28,886 nt of DNA. It comes from Bacteroidota bacterium. GTDB lineage: Bacteria; Bacteroidota; Bacteroidia; Flavobacteriales; Flavobacteriaceae. This document shows positions 8,160-15,831 of the stretch, piece after piece. Position numbers and translations under genes: made by a program. Location: NCBI GenBank assembly GCA_024278565.1, contig JAJRSY010000085.1, positions 1 through 28,886 on the forward strand. Direction: 5' to 3'. Position 1 is the first letter of the stretch. Each line of letters starts with the position of its first letter. Below the pieces are notes generated by a model that did no database searches, was not told where the DNA came from, and saw nothing but the letters and a program-made list of their open reading frames with translations.

Positions 8160-8360
8160 ACTGGTTTAAACTTTTTGGATTGAGGCGAAAATTAATGGTT
8201 TTTTGCCATTTTGAAGTCTTTTTTGAGTTGCATAGCACTTGTTCTGAGCACTGTCAAAGCAGGGCTACGGAAGGAAAAAAAGTCGAAAAAAGGGTGAAAA
8301 AGCATCATTCCTGCCCGTCCGGCAGGCGGGTTATAACCAATTGAAAAAGTTTAAACCAGT
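8160..8360. repeat. 201-bp structure bounded by perfect 17-bp inverted repeats
   Basis: ACTGGTTTAAACTTTTT at 8160-8176 is matched exactly in reverse complement at 8344-8360. The 167-base interior is non-coding and contains a CCTGCC/GGCAGG palindrome (8310-8330) near its right end. It is similar in size and design to the 268-491 structure but has different terminal sequence. Confidence 0.6.
8310..8330. repeat. GC-rich intergenic palindrome
   Basis: CCTGCC, a 5-base spacer, GGCAGG and then CGGG: an imperfect member of the dispersed palindrome family, close to the right arm of the 8160-8360 inverted repeat. Confidence 0.6.
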
Positions 8361-8417
8361 TCAATAACCAATTATTAAATTTCTGCCTTCTCGGGAAGAA
8401 AAAAAACCAATGTAATT

Positions 8418-10112
8418 ATGGGTGTTCAAACATGGACGTATCTTTTAGTGGGAATCACCTTTGCCCTGTATATCGGTATCGCTATTTGGTCAAGAGCAGG
8501 TTCAACAAAAGAATTTTATGTGGCCGGTGGCGGGGTTTCGCCCTTGGCCAACGGTATGGCAACTGCCGCCGATTGGATGTCGGCCGCTTCATTCATCTCA
8601 ATGGCAGGTATTATTTCATTTGCAGGGTATGACGGTTCGGTGTACCTGATGGGGTGGACCGGTGGCTATGTGCTTCTTGCGCTCCTACTCGCCCCTTACC
8701 TTAGAAAGTTCGGTAAGTTCACCGTGCCCGATTTCATTGGAGATCGCTACTATTCGAACACAGCACGTATTGTTGCCGTTTTCTGCGCATTGATTGTATC
8801 ATTCACTTATGTAGCAGGGCAAATGAGAGGTGTTGGTGTGGTATTTTCACGGTTTTTAGAAGTAGATATAAACACTGGTGTCATCATAGGTATGGTCATC
8901 GTACTTTTTTATGCTGTTTTAGGGGGAATGAAAGGAATCACCTATACCCAGGTCGCACAGTACTGTGTACTGATTTTTGCCTTTATGGTGCCCGCAATCT
9001 TTATATCCATCCAAATGACAGGAAACCCTATTCCCCAGTTGGGTATGGGCTCTACCCTTAATGACGGTTCGGGAATGTACTTGATGGACAAACTAGACGG
9101 ACTTTCGACCGAGCTCGGTTTTAACGAGTATACGAACGGATCTAAATCGATGGTCGATATTTTTGCCATCACCTTGGCTTTAATGGTCGGCACAGCCGGG
9201 CTCCCACATGTGATCGTTCGGTTTTTCACCGTTAAAAGAGTAAAAGATGCACGAAAATCAGCAGGCTTGGCACTATTACTGATCGCTATTTTGTACACCA
9301 CAGCACCTGCGGTTTCGGTATTCGCAAAAGTAAACCTGATAAATACCGTAAGTGACAAAGAATATACGAATATGCCCGAATGGTTCAAAAATTGGGAGCA
9401 AACAGGCTTGTTGGTATTTGACGATAAAAACAAGGACGGAAAAATTCAGTACGTCGCCGATACACAGGTCAACGAGCTGAAAATAGACAACGATATCATG
9501 GTTTTGGCCAACCCTGAGATCGCTAACCTTCCGGCCTGGGTCATTGCCCTTGTAGCTGCAGGAAGTCTTGCTGCGGCACTTTCGACAGCGGCAGGGTTGT
9601 TATTGGTGATTTCGGCATCCGTTTCACACGACCTTATCAAAAAAATATTCATCCCAAATATCTCCGACAAGGGCGAACTCTGGGCGGCGAGAATTTCGGC
9701 CTCGGTGGGCGTGATCATTGCGGGGTATTTCGGCATTAATCCGCCTGGTTTTGTTGCAGCAGTGGTCGCCCTGGCCTTTGGGCTGGCCGCGGCATCGTTC
9801 TTTCCGGCCATAGTGTTGGGCATATTCTATAAAAAAATGAACAAAGAAGGGGCGGTTTCAGGTATGGTAGTGGGCATTCTTCTAATGTTGTTCTATATGA
9901 CCAAATTCAAGTTCGGCTGGTTCGGCGGTGGCACACCAGATGACTGGTGGTTCGGCATTTCCCCCGAAGGGTTTGGTTCTATAGCTATGCTTGCAAATTT
10001 TGTGGTCTCGATCGCAATAATGAAACTCACGCCCCCACCACCTCTTGAAGTACAGGCGATTGTCGAAGATATTCGAATTCCCAGTGGTGCTGGAGAGGCC
10101 ACAGAGCATTGA
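8418..10112 (+). CDS. SSS-family sodium:solute (acetate-type) symporter, large subunit
   Basis: The 564-residue membrane protein has about 13 hydrophobic segments. It shows the SSS family core: FYVAGGGVSPLANGMATAADWMSAASF, LAPYLRKFGKFTVPDFIGDRY and GTAGLPHVIVRFFTV. It belongs to the type paired with DUF4212 proteins and close to ActP acetate permeases. Acetate or another short carboxylate is inferred from the acs gene 33 bases downstream. A loop at about residues 306-372 interrupts the helices and contains an EF-hand-like stretch DKNKDGKI (D336, N338, D340, G341), which might bind calcium. The protein ends with a Pro-rich cytoplasmic tail (LTPPPPLEV). Confidence 0.88.
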   Translation: MGVQTWTYLLVGITFALYIGIAIWSRAGSTKEFYVAGGGVSPLANGMATAADWMSAASFISMAGIISFAGYDGSVYLMGWTGGYVLLALLLAPYLRKFGKFTVPDFIGDRYYSNTARIVAVFCALIVSFTYVAGQMRGVGVVFSRFLEVDINTGVIIGMVIVLFYAVLGGMKGITYTQVAQYCVLIFAFMVPAIFISIQMTGNPIPQLGMGSTLNDGSGMYLMDKLDGLSTELGFNEYTNGSKSMVDIFAITLALMVGTAGLPHVIVRFFTVKRVKDARKSAGLALLLIAILYTTAPAVSVFAKVNLINTVSDKEYTNMPEWFKNWEQTGLLVFDDKNKDGKIQYVADTQVNELKIDNDIMVLANPEIANLPAWVIALVAAGSLAAALSTAAGLLLVISASVSHDLIKKIFIPNISDKGELWAARISASVGVIIAGYFGINPPGFVAAVVALAFGLAAASFFPAIVLGIFYKKMNKEGAVSGMVVGILLMLFYMTKFKFGWFGGGTPDDWWFGISPEGFGSIAMLANFVVSIAIMKLTPPPPLEVQAIVEDIRIPSGAGEATEH

Positions 10113-10145
10113 TTTTTTTTTGTTTTTAAAGTAACGTAATTAGGC

Positions 10146-12053
10146 ATGAGCAATTACCACATCAAACATTTAGAAGAGTATTTTCAAATCTACCGAAAGT
10201 CGGTACGAAACCCTGAAGGGTTTTGGGAAGAAATTGCCGAAGAGCATTTCGTTTGGCGTAAAAAATGGGACAAGGTGCTCAGTTGGGATTTTACAAAACC
10301 CGAGGTCAAATGGTTTGAGGGTGCTAAATTAAACATTACCGAAAACTGCATCGACCGGCACCTGCCCACGCGTGGTGATAAAACGGCCATTCTTTTTGAA
10401 CCAAACGACCCCAATGAAAAAGCAGAGCATATTACCTATAGGCAATTGCACGAACGGGTATCAAAAATGGCCAACGTGCTCAAAGAACAAGGCATTAAAA
10501 AAGGGGATCGCGTCTGTATTTACTTACCTATGATTCCTGAACTGGCCATCTCGCTATTGGCCTGTGCGAGAATCGGCGCAATACACTCCGTCGTATTCGC
10601 AGGGTTTTCTGCCAACGCACTTTCAACCCGAATCAATGATTCAGATTGTAAACTGGTATTGACCTCAGATGGTTCGTTCAGAGGAAAAAAAACAATAGAC
10701 CTTAAAAAAATAGTGGATTCCGGACTAAAAAATTGCCCGGGAGTCGAAATAGTCTTAGTCGTAAAACGTACCGGAGGCACTGTTAAAATGAAAGAAGGTC
10801 GCGATAAATGGTTACAGCCCTTACTTGATGATGCGTATTCAGATTGCGTGGCCGAGATTATGGATGCCGAAGACCACCTGTTCATTCTATATACTTCAGG
10901 CTCGACAGGAAAACCAAAGGGCATGGTCCACACCACCGCAGGTTATATGGTTTATACGGCCTACACTTTCAAGAATGCCTTTCAATACAAGGAGGGAGAT
11001 GTATACTGGTGCACCGCCGATATCGGCTGGATCACCGGACACTCGTATATCGTTTACGGACCTTTGGCCAATGGTGCCACTACGGTCATGTTCGAGGGCG
11101 TACCCTCCTACCCCGATTACGGTCGGTTCTGGGAGATTGTAGAAAAACATAAAGTAAATCAGTTTTATACGGCCCCAACCGCAATACGTGCGTTGGCAAA
11201 AGAAAATCTAAATTTTGTTGAAAAGCACGACCTGTCGAGTTTAAAAGTCTTGGGTTCTGTAGGTGAACCCATTAACGAAGAAGCTTGGCACTGGTACAAT
11301 AATAATATCGGAAAAAAGAAAAGTCCGATCATTGACACTTGGTGGCAGACGGAAACCGGGGGTATGATGATAACGCCCATACCTTATGTCACCCCCACCA
11401 CCCCCACCTATGCCACATTACCGTTTATAGGCATACAACCTGTGCTGATGGACGAGAAAGGAAAAGAAATCAAGGGCAACCAAGTTGATGGCCGCTTGTG
11501 CATAAAATTCCCTTGGCCCTCGATCGCACGAACGATCTGGGGCGATCATGACCGTTACCGTGATACCTATTTTTCAGCCTATAAAAACATGTATTTCACA
11601 GGGGATGGAGCCCTTCGGGATGCCGTGGGATACTACCGAATCACAGGTAGGGTCGATGATGTCATTATCGTATCGGGCCATAATCTGGGCACTGCACCTA
11701 TTGAGGACTCCATCAACGAACACCCGGCAGTGGCCGAATCGGCAATTGTAGGTTTTCCGCACGACGTAAAAGGAAACGCTCTTTACGGCTATGTGATCTT
11801 AAAGGAAGTAGGAGAAAGCCGAGATCGCGACAACCTTCGCAAAGAGATCAACCAACAGATCACAGAACATATCGGTCCCATTGCCAAATTGGATAAGATT
11901 CAGTTCGTATTGGGACTACCAAAAACCAGAAGCGGAAAAATTATGAGACGGATTTTGCGAAAAATTGCTGGCAAGGACACTTCCAATTTAGGGGATATAA
12001 GTACCTTATTGAACCCAGAAGTCGTCAAGGAGATTATAGATAATGCCCTCTAA
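10146..12053 (+). CDS. acs: Acetyl-CoA synthetase
   Basis: Acs activates acetate with ATP and CoA to acetyl-CoA through an acetyl-adenylate. The 635-residue protein matches the usual length of about 630-650. It has the ANL-superfamily P-loop YTSGSTGKPKG (about 249-259), the acetate-pocket region DTWWQTETGG, the hinge segment YYRITGRVDDVI and the C-terminal catalytic lysine K598 in TRSGKIMRR, the residue usually controlled by acetylation in this family. It lies 33 bases after the symporter gene, so uptake and activation are probably one transcription unit. Confidence 0.96.
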   Translation: MSNYHIKHLEEYFQIYRKSVRNPEGFWEEIAEEHFVWRKKWDKVLSWDFTKPEVKWFEGAKLNITENCIDRHLPTRGDKTAILFEPNDPNEKAEHITYRQLHERVSKMANVLKEQGIKKGDRVCIYLPMIPELAISLLACARIGAIHSVVFAGFSANALSTRINDSDCKLVLTSDGSFRGKKTIDLKKIVDSGLKNCPGVEIVLVVKRTGGTVKMKEGRDKWLQPLLDDAYSDCVAEIMDAEDHLFILYTSGSTGKPKGMVHTTAGYMVYTAYTFKNAFQYKEGDVYWCTADIGWITGHSYIVYGPLANGATTVMFEGVPSYPDYGRFWEIVEKHKVNQFYTAPTAIRALAKENLNFVEKHDLSSLKVLGSVGEPINEEAWHWYNNNIGKKKSPIIDTWWQTETGGMMITPIPYVTPTTPTYATLPFIGIQPVLMDEKGKEIKGNQVDGRLCIKFPWPSIARTIWGDHDRYRDTYFSAYKNMYFTGDGALRDAVGYYRITGRVDDVIIVSGHNLGTAPIEDSINEHPAVAESAIVGFPHDVKGNALYGYVILKEVGESRDRDNLRKEINQQITEHIGPIAKLDKIQFVLGLPKTRSGKIMRRILRKIAGKDTSNLGDISTLLNPEVVKEIIDNAL

Positions 12054-12067
12054 CCACAATTGTTTCC

Positions 12068-12075
12068 TATTTTTG
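12068..12075 (+). promoter_or_regulatory. Candidate -7 box for udk
   Basis: TATTTTTG is an exact match to TAnnTTTG, 17 bases before the udk ATG in the 39-base gap after acs. No TTG is found at the expected -33 distance. It could give udk-divIC a promoter independent of acs. Confidence 0.4.
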
Positions 12076-12092
12076 CATAAAATAAAACAAGA

Positions 12093-12704
12093 ATGCTGAT
12101 TATAGGAATCGCTGGTGGAACAGGTTGTGGCAAAACAACCGTGGTCAATCAGATCATCAATGAACTGCCCGATGAGGAAGTGGGGGTGATTACACAAGAT
12201 TCCTATTACAACGATCTATCGCACCTTACCCTCGAAGAACGTAGAGAAACCAATTTCGACCACCCTAACTCAATTGATTTCAAACTTTTAACGCAACATT
12301 TGTTCGAATTAAAAGCTGGAAAATCCGTTCAGCAGCCTGTCTACTCTTTTCTAGAATGCAACCGAACCGATGAGTTGGTTGTCACACACCCTAGAAAGGT
12401 GATGATCGTTGAAGGTATATTGATTTTCACCAATCCTGAAATACGTGATATGCTCGATATTAAAATATTCGTGCATGCCGATTCTGACGAGCGGCTCATC
12501 AGAAGGTTGAAAAGGGATGTGAACGAACGTGGTTGGGATCTGAACGATACCATTACCAAATACCAAACCGTTTTAAAGCCCATGCACGACCAGTTTATCG
12601 AACCCACCAAAGAATTTGCCGATATCATCATTCCCAACAATAAATACAATACTGTTGCGGTTGATATTGTACGCAGTATCGTCAATGAAAAATTAGCCAA
12701 ATAA
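12093..12704 (+). CDS. udk: Uridine kinase
   Basis: Udk phosphorylates uridine and cytidine in pyrimidine salvage. The 203-residue protein begins with a Walker A loop GIAGGTGCGKTT (K14) and continues with the family pattern QDSYYNDLSHLTLEER, NFDHPNSIDF, the VEGILIF strand and RRLKRDVNERGWDLNDTI. Length agrees with bacterial uridine kinases. It is 5 bases upstream of the DivIC-like gene, the usual pairing in this group. Confidence 0.95.
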   Translation: MLIIGIAGGTGCGKTTVVNQIINELPDEEVGVITQDSYYNDLSHLTLEERRETNFDHPNSIDFKLLTQHLFELKAGKSVQQPVYSFLECNRTDELVVTHPRKVMIVEGILIFTNPEIRDMLDIKIFVHADSDERLIRRLKRDVNERGWDLNDTITKYQTVLKPMHDQFIEPTKEFADIIIPNNKYNTVAVDIVRSIVNEKLAK

Positions 12705-12709
12705 ACCCT

Positions 12710-13051
12710 ATGGGCTGGAAAAAATTCAAAAAAAGCAAATGGTTTCCGATTGTAGCCATATTCAGTAGTATTTATGTACTGGTACTGACCGCATTCGTAA
12801 TTTGGATGGTTTTTTTCGATACCAATTCCTTGCTGATCCACCTTGAATTGAAAAAGGAAATCAATAAGCTGGAAAAACAAAAACAGTTTCTAAAAAAAGA
12901 GATAGATACCGATAAAAAAATCATCGAAAAACTGTCAGACCCCAAAGAATTGGAAAAATTCGCCAGAGAGCAGTATTATCTTAAAAAAAAGGATGAGAAA
13001 ATTTATCTTATTGAATATGAAGACAGCTTGAAGGCAGATGAAAAAGAGTGA
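12710..13051 (+). CDS. DivIC/FtsB-like septum formation initiator
   Basis: This 113-residue protein has the FtsB/DivIC layout: a short basic N-terminus, one transmembrane helix (about 14-36), and a Lys/Glu-rich coiled coil (about 45-75). These are followed by KLSDPKELEKFAREQYYLKKKDEKIYLIEYED, the conserved 'P..LEK.ARE.Y...K..E' tail. Such proteins hold the FtsL/FtsQ-type subcomplex of the divisome at the inner membrane. It is the last gene before a 1.1-kb non-coding region. Confidence 0.85.
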   Translation: MGWKKFKKSKWFPIVAIFSSIYVLVLTAFVIWMVFFDTNSLLIHLELKKEINKLEKQKQFLKKEIDTDKKIIEKLSDPKELEKFAREQYYLKKKDEKIYLIEYEDSLKADEKE

Positions 13052-13064
13052 GAAATGTTCCTAG

Positions 13065-13087
13065 GCCTAAAAACAATTGTTTTTGGC
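13065..13087 (+). terminator. Hairpin just downstream of the DivIC-like gene
   Basis: GCC, a bulged T, AAAAACAATTGTTTTT and GGC form a self-complementary stem 14 bases after the stop codon. The T-run is inside the stem rather than after it, so termination is plausible but not certain. Confidence 0.4.
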
Positions 13088-13223
13088 TATATTCTAACCT
13101 GCCAGCAGGTCCTGCTGGGTTTATGGCTGTTTTACACATTGTTTTTCTAATATTGTTGTCCGACTAAAATTATTTAATTCCGGTAACTGTTCAGCCGAAG
13201 TGCCCCCCCTTTGTCATTCCGAA

Positions 13224-13244
13224 CCTGCCTGACCGGCAGGCAGG
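13224..13244. repeat. GC-rich intergenic palindrome
   Basis: CCTGCCTG and CAGGCAGG form an 8-bp stem around the 5-base loop ACCGG. It is preceded by GTCATTCCGAA and followed by CGAAGTGAGGAATC. Confidence 0.65.
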
Positions 13245-13391
13245 CGAAGTGAGGAATCCATTGGGAGTGTTGAACACTCCCTTTCACCTGTATTGAACTG
13301 CGAACAGGGGCTTTCTTGCCAATACTTCAGCAGGCTCAGTACAAGTATCGGTATCGGCCATGAATTCCAAAACGGTATCCGAACAAGCATA

Positions 13392-13412
13392 CCTGCCTGT
13401 CCGGCAGGCGGG
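13392..13412. repeat. GC-rich intergenic palindrome
   Basis: CCTGCCTG, loop TCCGG, then CAGGCGGG: same family as 13224-13244 with one mismatch in the right arm. It is the mirror partner of that copy within the 13183-13452 inverted repeat. Confidence 0.65.
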
Positions 13413-13589
13413 CTCGTGCCTCTGAATGACAAGAGAGGATCTGAACAGTTACTAATTCCGTATAAGGTATTGCTATTGTTTGGTTTACAGACGTTTTAGA
13501 ACAAGACACCTTGCTTTTTATAATGGAACTATAATAATAATGAACGAAAATTATGAATCATTACAAAGCAGTCTATCAATTAGTTACAA

Positions 13590-13610
13590 CCTGCCTGTCC
13601 GGCAGGCAGG
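13590..13610. repeat. GC-rich intergenic palindrome
   Basis: CCTGCCTG, loop TCCGG, CAGGCAGG: a perfect 8-bp stem and the best full-length copy of the family in this gap. Confidence 0.7.
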
Positions 13611-13696
13611 TCAAGCCTGTCTTCCTTTGGAGGCTCTTTTGTCTTAAATCTAACAGTGGCCTGTGCTGATCTTGTCGAAGTAAGCGGTCTTAAATC

Positions 13697-13747
13697 CCTG
13701 CCTGTCCGCCCGTTCCGGTACGGACGGGAATGACGAAGTCGGGCAGG
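13697..13747. repeat. Nested palindromes
   Basis: CCTGCC (13697) and GGCAGG (ending 13747) enclose an inner near-palindrome CCCGTTCCGGTACGGACGGG (13709-13728) and a GGGAATGAC motif. It appears that one palindrome has been inserted into or expanded within another. Confidence 0.55.
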
Positions 13748-13792
13748 TTTTATCGGACAACGGTATTTTTCTAATATTGATTTGGCGGACGT

Positions 13793-13930
13793 AGTTTAGG
13801 AGTTTAACCTAACCACATGAAAACATCTAAACTTAGTCAATAACCTCGGGGCATGAAAAAGGAAAATACCTTTATCATTTCGATGCAAGCATACGGGGAA
13901 TTAAACTTCTAAACCACCAACTCCTAAACT
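13793..13930. repeat. 12-bp inverted repeat pair
   Basis: AGTTTAGGAGTT (13793-13804) is matched in reverse complement by AACTCCTAAACT (13919-13930), separated by 114 non-coding bases that include the uninterrupted CGATGCAAGCATACGGGG repeat. Confidence 0.45.
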
Positions 13931-14154
13931 TTCCTGCCGGACACAGGTAGGTTATAGGAACCCTTTGAATAAACTCTATTGCGAAATGATTTTTTTAGAG
14001 GAAATTTCACCTCGCTACCAGCTTACAGAGCACGACCCCCGCTAACTTTAACGCATTTTAACGAAGGGCACGGTACTTATTCACTTTCTGTTAACAAAAT
14101 TCACTCCCTAGCATTGTAAATAGTCGTATTTTTACGAGCTAACAGAACAGACCT

Positions 14155-14928
14155 ATGGGCAAAATTATTGCAATCGCAAATCAAAAGGGCGGAGTGGGCA
14201 AAACCACTACAACGGTAAATTTGGCCGCCTCGTTAGGGGTGCTTGAAAAGAAGGTGCTTCTCATTGATGCCGACCCACAGGCCAACGCCACTTCTGGCTT
14301 GGGTGTTGATGTTGAAAAGGTGGAGTTTCGCACCTATCAGGTATTGGAGCATTCCAAGACCGCTGCCGAAACCATTGTTCAGACCTCCTCACCAAATGTT
14401 GATTTGATTCCCTCACATATTGACCTGGTCGCCATCGAGATTGAATTGGTAGATATGGTGGAGCGGGAGTATATGCTAAAAAAAGCTATTTCGGATCTCA
14501 AGAACACCTACGATTACATTCTCATCGACTGCGCCCCTTCACTTGGTCTTTTGACCTTAAATGCGTTAACCGCCGCAGACTCGATAATCATACCTATACA
14601 GTGTGAGTATTTTGCGCTTGAAGGCCTTGGAAAACTATTGAATACCGTAAAAAGCATCCAAAAATTACATAATCCAGATCTTGATATCGAGGGTATGTTG
14701 TTGACCATGCACGATTCAAGATTGCGCCTGTCGAACCAAGTTGTGGAAGAGGTGCGCAAACATTTTTCAGAAATGGTATTCGATACCATCATACAACGAA
14801 ATGTACGATTGAGCGAAGCACCCAGTTATGGTGAAAGCATTATAAAATACGATGCCAGCAGTAAAGGTGCCGCCAATTATCTGAACATGGCCAAAGAGGT
14901 GGTAAAGAAAAACAAGGAAACCGTATAA
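14155..14928 (+). CDS. parA: ParA chromosome-partitioning ATPase
   Basis: ParA is the deviant-Walker ATPase that, with ParB, separates newly replicated chromosome origins. The 257-residue protein has the ParA/Soj motif KGGVGKTTTTVNLA (signature K11, P-loop K16), LLIDADPQANATSGLG, Walker B YILIDCAPSLGLLT and the C-terminal VRLSEAPSYGESI, typical of chromosomal Soj proteins. Its length without an N-terminal HTH also argues for a chromosomal type. The stop is directly followed by the parB ATG. No parS-like palindrome (TGTTTCACGTGAAACA type) was found in the window. Confidence 0.95.
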   Translation: MGKIIAIANQKGGVGKTTTTVNLAASLGVLEKKVLLIDADPQANATSGLGVDVEKVEFRTYQVLEHSKTAAETIVQTSSPNVDLIPSHIDLVAIEIELVDMVEREYMLKKAISDLKNTYDYILIDCAPSLGLLTLNALTAADSIIIPIQCEYFALEGLGKLLNTVKSIQKLHNPDLDIEGMLLTMHDSRLRLSNQVVEEVRKHFSEMVFDTIIQRNVRLSEAPSYGESIIKYDASSKGAANYLNMAKEVVKKNKETV

Positions 14929-15831
14929 ATGGCAAAAGTGACACAAAAGCAGGCTTTGGGAAGGGGCTTATCGGCTCTTTTAAAAGACCCCGACAATGAT
15001 ATACGATCCGCATCCGATAAAAATGCGGATAAGGTGGTGGGCAATATTGTGGAGTTGGAACTAGATTCCATTGAGGTGAATCCGTTTCAGCCCCGTTCAA
15101 ATTTCAATGACGAGGCCCTGCACGAACTGGCTACCTCAATAAAAGAACTGGGTGTCATACAACCGATCACCGTACGAAAACTTGATTTCAACAAATACCA
15201 ACTGGTTTCTGGCGAAAGAAGGTACAGGGCTTCCCGTTTGATCGGCCTTAACACGATTCCCTCCTATATCCGTATCGCTAATGATCAAGAGTCATTGGAA
15301 ATGGCCTTGGTCGAAAACATACAACGACAAGACCTAGATCCCATTGAAATTGCACTATCATACCAACGTTTGATCGATGAAATACAGTTGACCCAGGAGA
15401 AACTTAGTGATCGGGTGGGGAAAAAACGTTCTACGATCGCCAATTATCTGCGTTTATTGAAGTTGGATCCCATCATCCAAACAGGAATTCGCGATGGTTT
15501 TGTAAGTATGGGACACGGTAGAACTTTGGTCAATATTGAACGTAAAGAAGAACAGATTGCCATCTATGAAAAAATAGTGGGCGGTAGCCTTTCGGTCAGG
15601 GAGACCGAACGTATCGTAAAAGCGTATCGTGAGGGCAAAAACACTGCTATGAGTGGAAAAAAACCGGCAAGCATCCCTGATTTTGTAAAAATCGCAAAAA
15701 TTGAACTTGACAACCACCTGTCTTCAAGCGTTACCATCAAGGCAAGCACAAACGGGAGTGGAAAAATAACCATCCCCTTCAACTCCCAAGAAGAATTTCA
15801 GCGAATCAAAAAATCGATACTTGACAGTTAA
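14929..15831 (+). CDS. parB: ParB chromosome-partitioning protein (CTP-dependent clamp)
   Basis: ParB binds parS and spreads as a CTP-switched sliding clamp. The 300-residue protein has an N-terminal ParA-stimulating segment (KQALGRGLSALL), box I NPFQPRSNFNDEALHELATSI, the nucleotide-binding motif GERRYRASRLIGL, ALVENIQRQDLDPIEIA and a helix-turn-helix around residues 155-200 (RVGKKRSTIANYLRLLKL). A C-terminal dimerisation region follows. It abuts parA with no spacer, and its last 11 bases overlap the TTG start of the next gene. Confidence 0.95.
   Translation: MAKVTQKQALGRGLSALLKDPDNDIRSASDKNADKVVGNIVELELDSIEVNPFQPRSNFNDEALHELATSIKELGVIQPITVRKLDFNKYQLVSGERRYRASRLIGLNTIPSYIRIANDQESLEMALVENIQRQDLDPIEIALSYQRLIDEIQLTQEKLSDRVGKKRSTIANYLRLLKLDPIIQTGIRDGFVSMGHGRTLVNIERKEEQIAIYEKIVGGSLSVRETERIVKAYREGKNTAMSGKKPASIPDFVKIAKIELDNHLSSSVTIKASTNGSGKITIPFNSQEEFQRIKKSILDS

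Larger units (their letters stand above)
7933..8417. other. Non-coding gap between the two symporter subunit genes
   Basis: In 485 bases there is no supportable gene. The gap holds the hairpin at 7973-7995, an inverted-repeat structure at 8160-8360, a degenerate minus-strand copy of the ACTTCGAC...GCTCAG motif at 8237-8259, and a GC palindrome at 8310-8330. A separate promoter for the SSS gene is probably needed; I see no good match to TAnnTTTG. Confidence 0.55.
13155..13761. repeat. Putative 607-bp non-coding element with inverted ends and direct-repeat flanks
   Basis: GTTGTCCGA (13155-13163) and its reverse complement TCGGACAAC (13753-13761) bound the segment. TTTTTCTAATATT occurs immediately outside the left end (13142-13154) and again 4 bases outside the right end (13766-13778). 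This arrangement resembles a mobile element with a target duplication, although the 4-base offset on the right is imperfect. Inside is a second inverted repeat, GTAACTGTTCAG at 13183-13194 against 13441-13452, each arm also carrying a GTCATTC motif and a GC palindrome in mirrored order. Confidence 0.5.
13052..14154. other. 1.1-kb non-coding mosaic of nested repeats upstream of parAB
   Basis: No gene is supportable in this 1103-base gap; the longest open frames run through the palindromes and read PAGQAG-type artefacts. In order it holds: a hairpin (13065-13087); palindrome CCAGCAGGTCCTGCTGG (13102-13118); a 607-base structure (13155-13761) with 9-bp inverted ends and flanking 13-base direct repeats; GC palindromes at 13224, 13392, 13590 and 13697; hairpin GGGAGTGTTGAACACTCCC (13263-13281); 12-bp inverted repeats 13793-13804/13919-13930; and CGATGCAAGCATACGGGG (13881-13898). 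The last 150 bases presumably carry the parA promoter; CTAACTTTAACG sits at 14042-14053. Confidence 0.65.

Noticed and set aside
8150..8344. 64-codon open frame on the plus strand between the symporter subunit genes
   Set aside because: It lies inside the inverted-repeat structure, has no family resemblance and no coding character.
13214..13499. Open frames of 68-72 codons on both strands within the parA-upstream gap
   Set aside because: They read through the GC palindromes, giving PAGQAG-like or mirror strings, lack any recognisable domain and overlap each other; they are by-products of the repeats.
13224..13610. CRISPR-like array from the repeated CCTGCC palindromes
   Set aside because: Spacing between copies is irregular (about 150-200 bases), the flanks are not unique spacers of even size, and no cas genes are present.
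14155..15831. parS centromere sites near parAB
   Set aside because: I looked for CACGTG-centred 16-mers of the TGTTTCACGTGAAACA type and saw none in the window.
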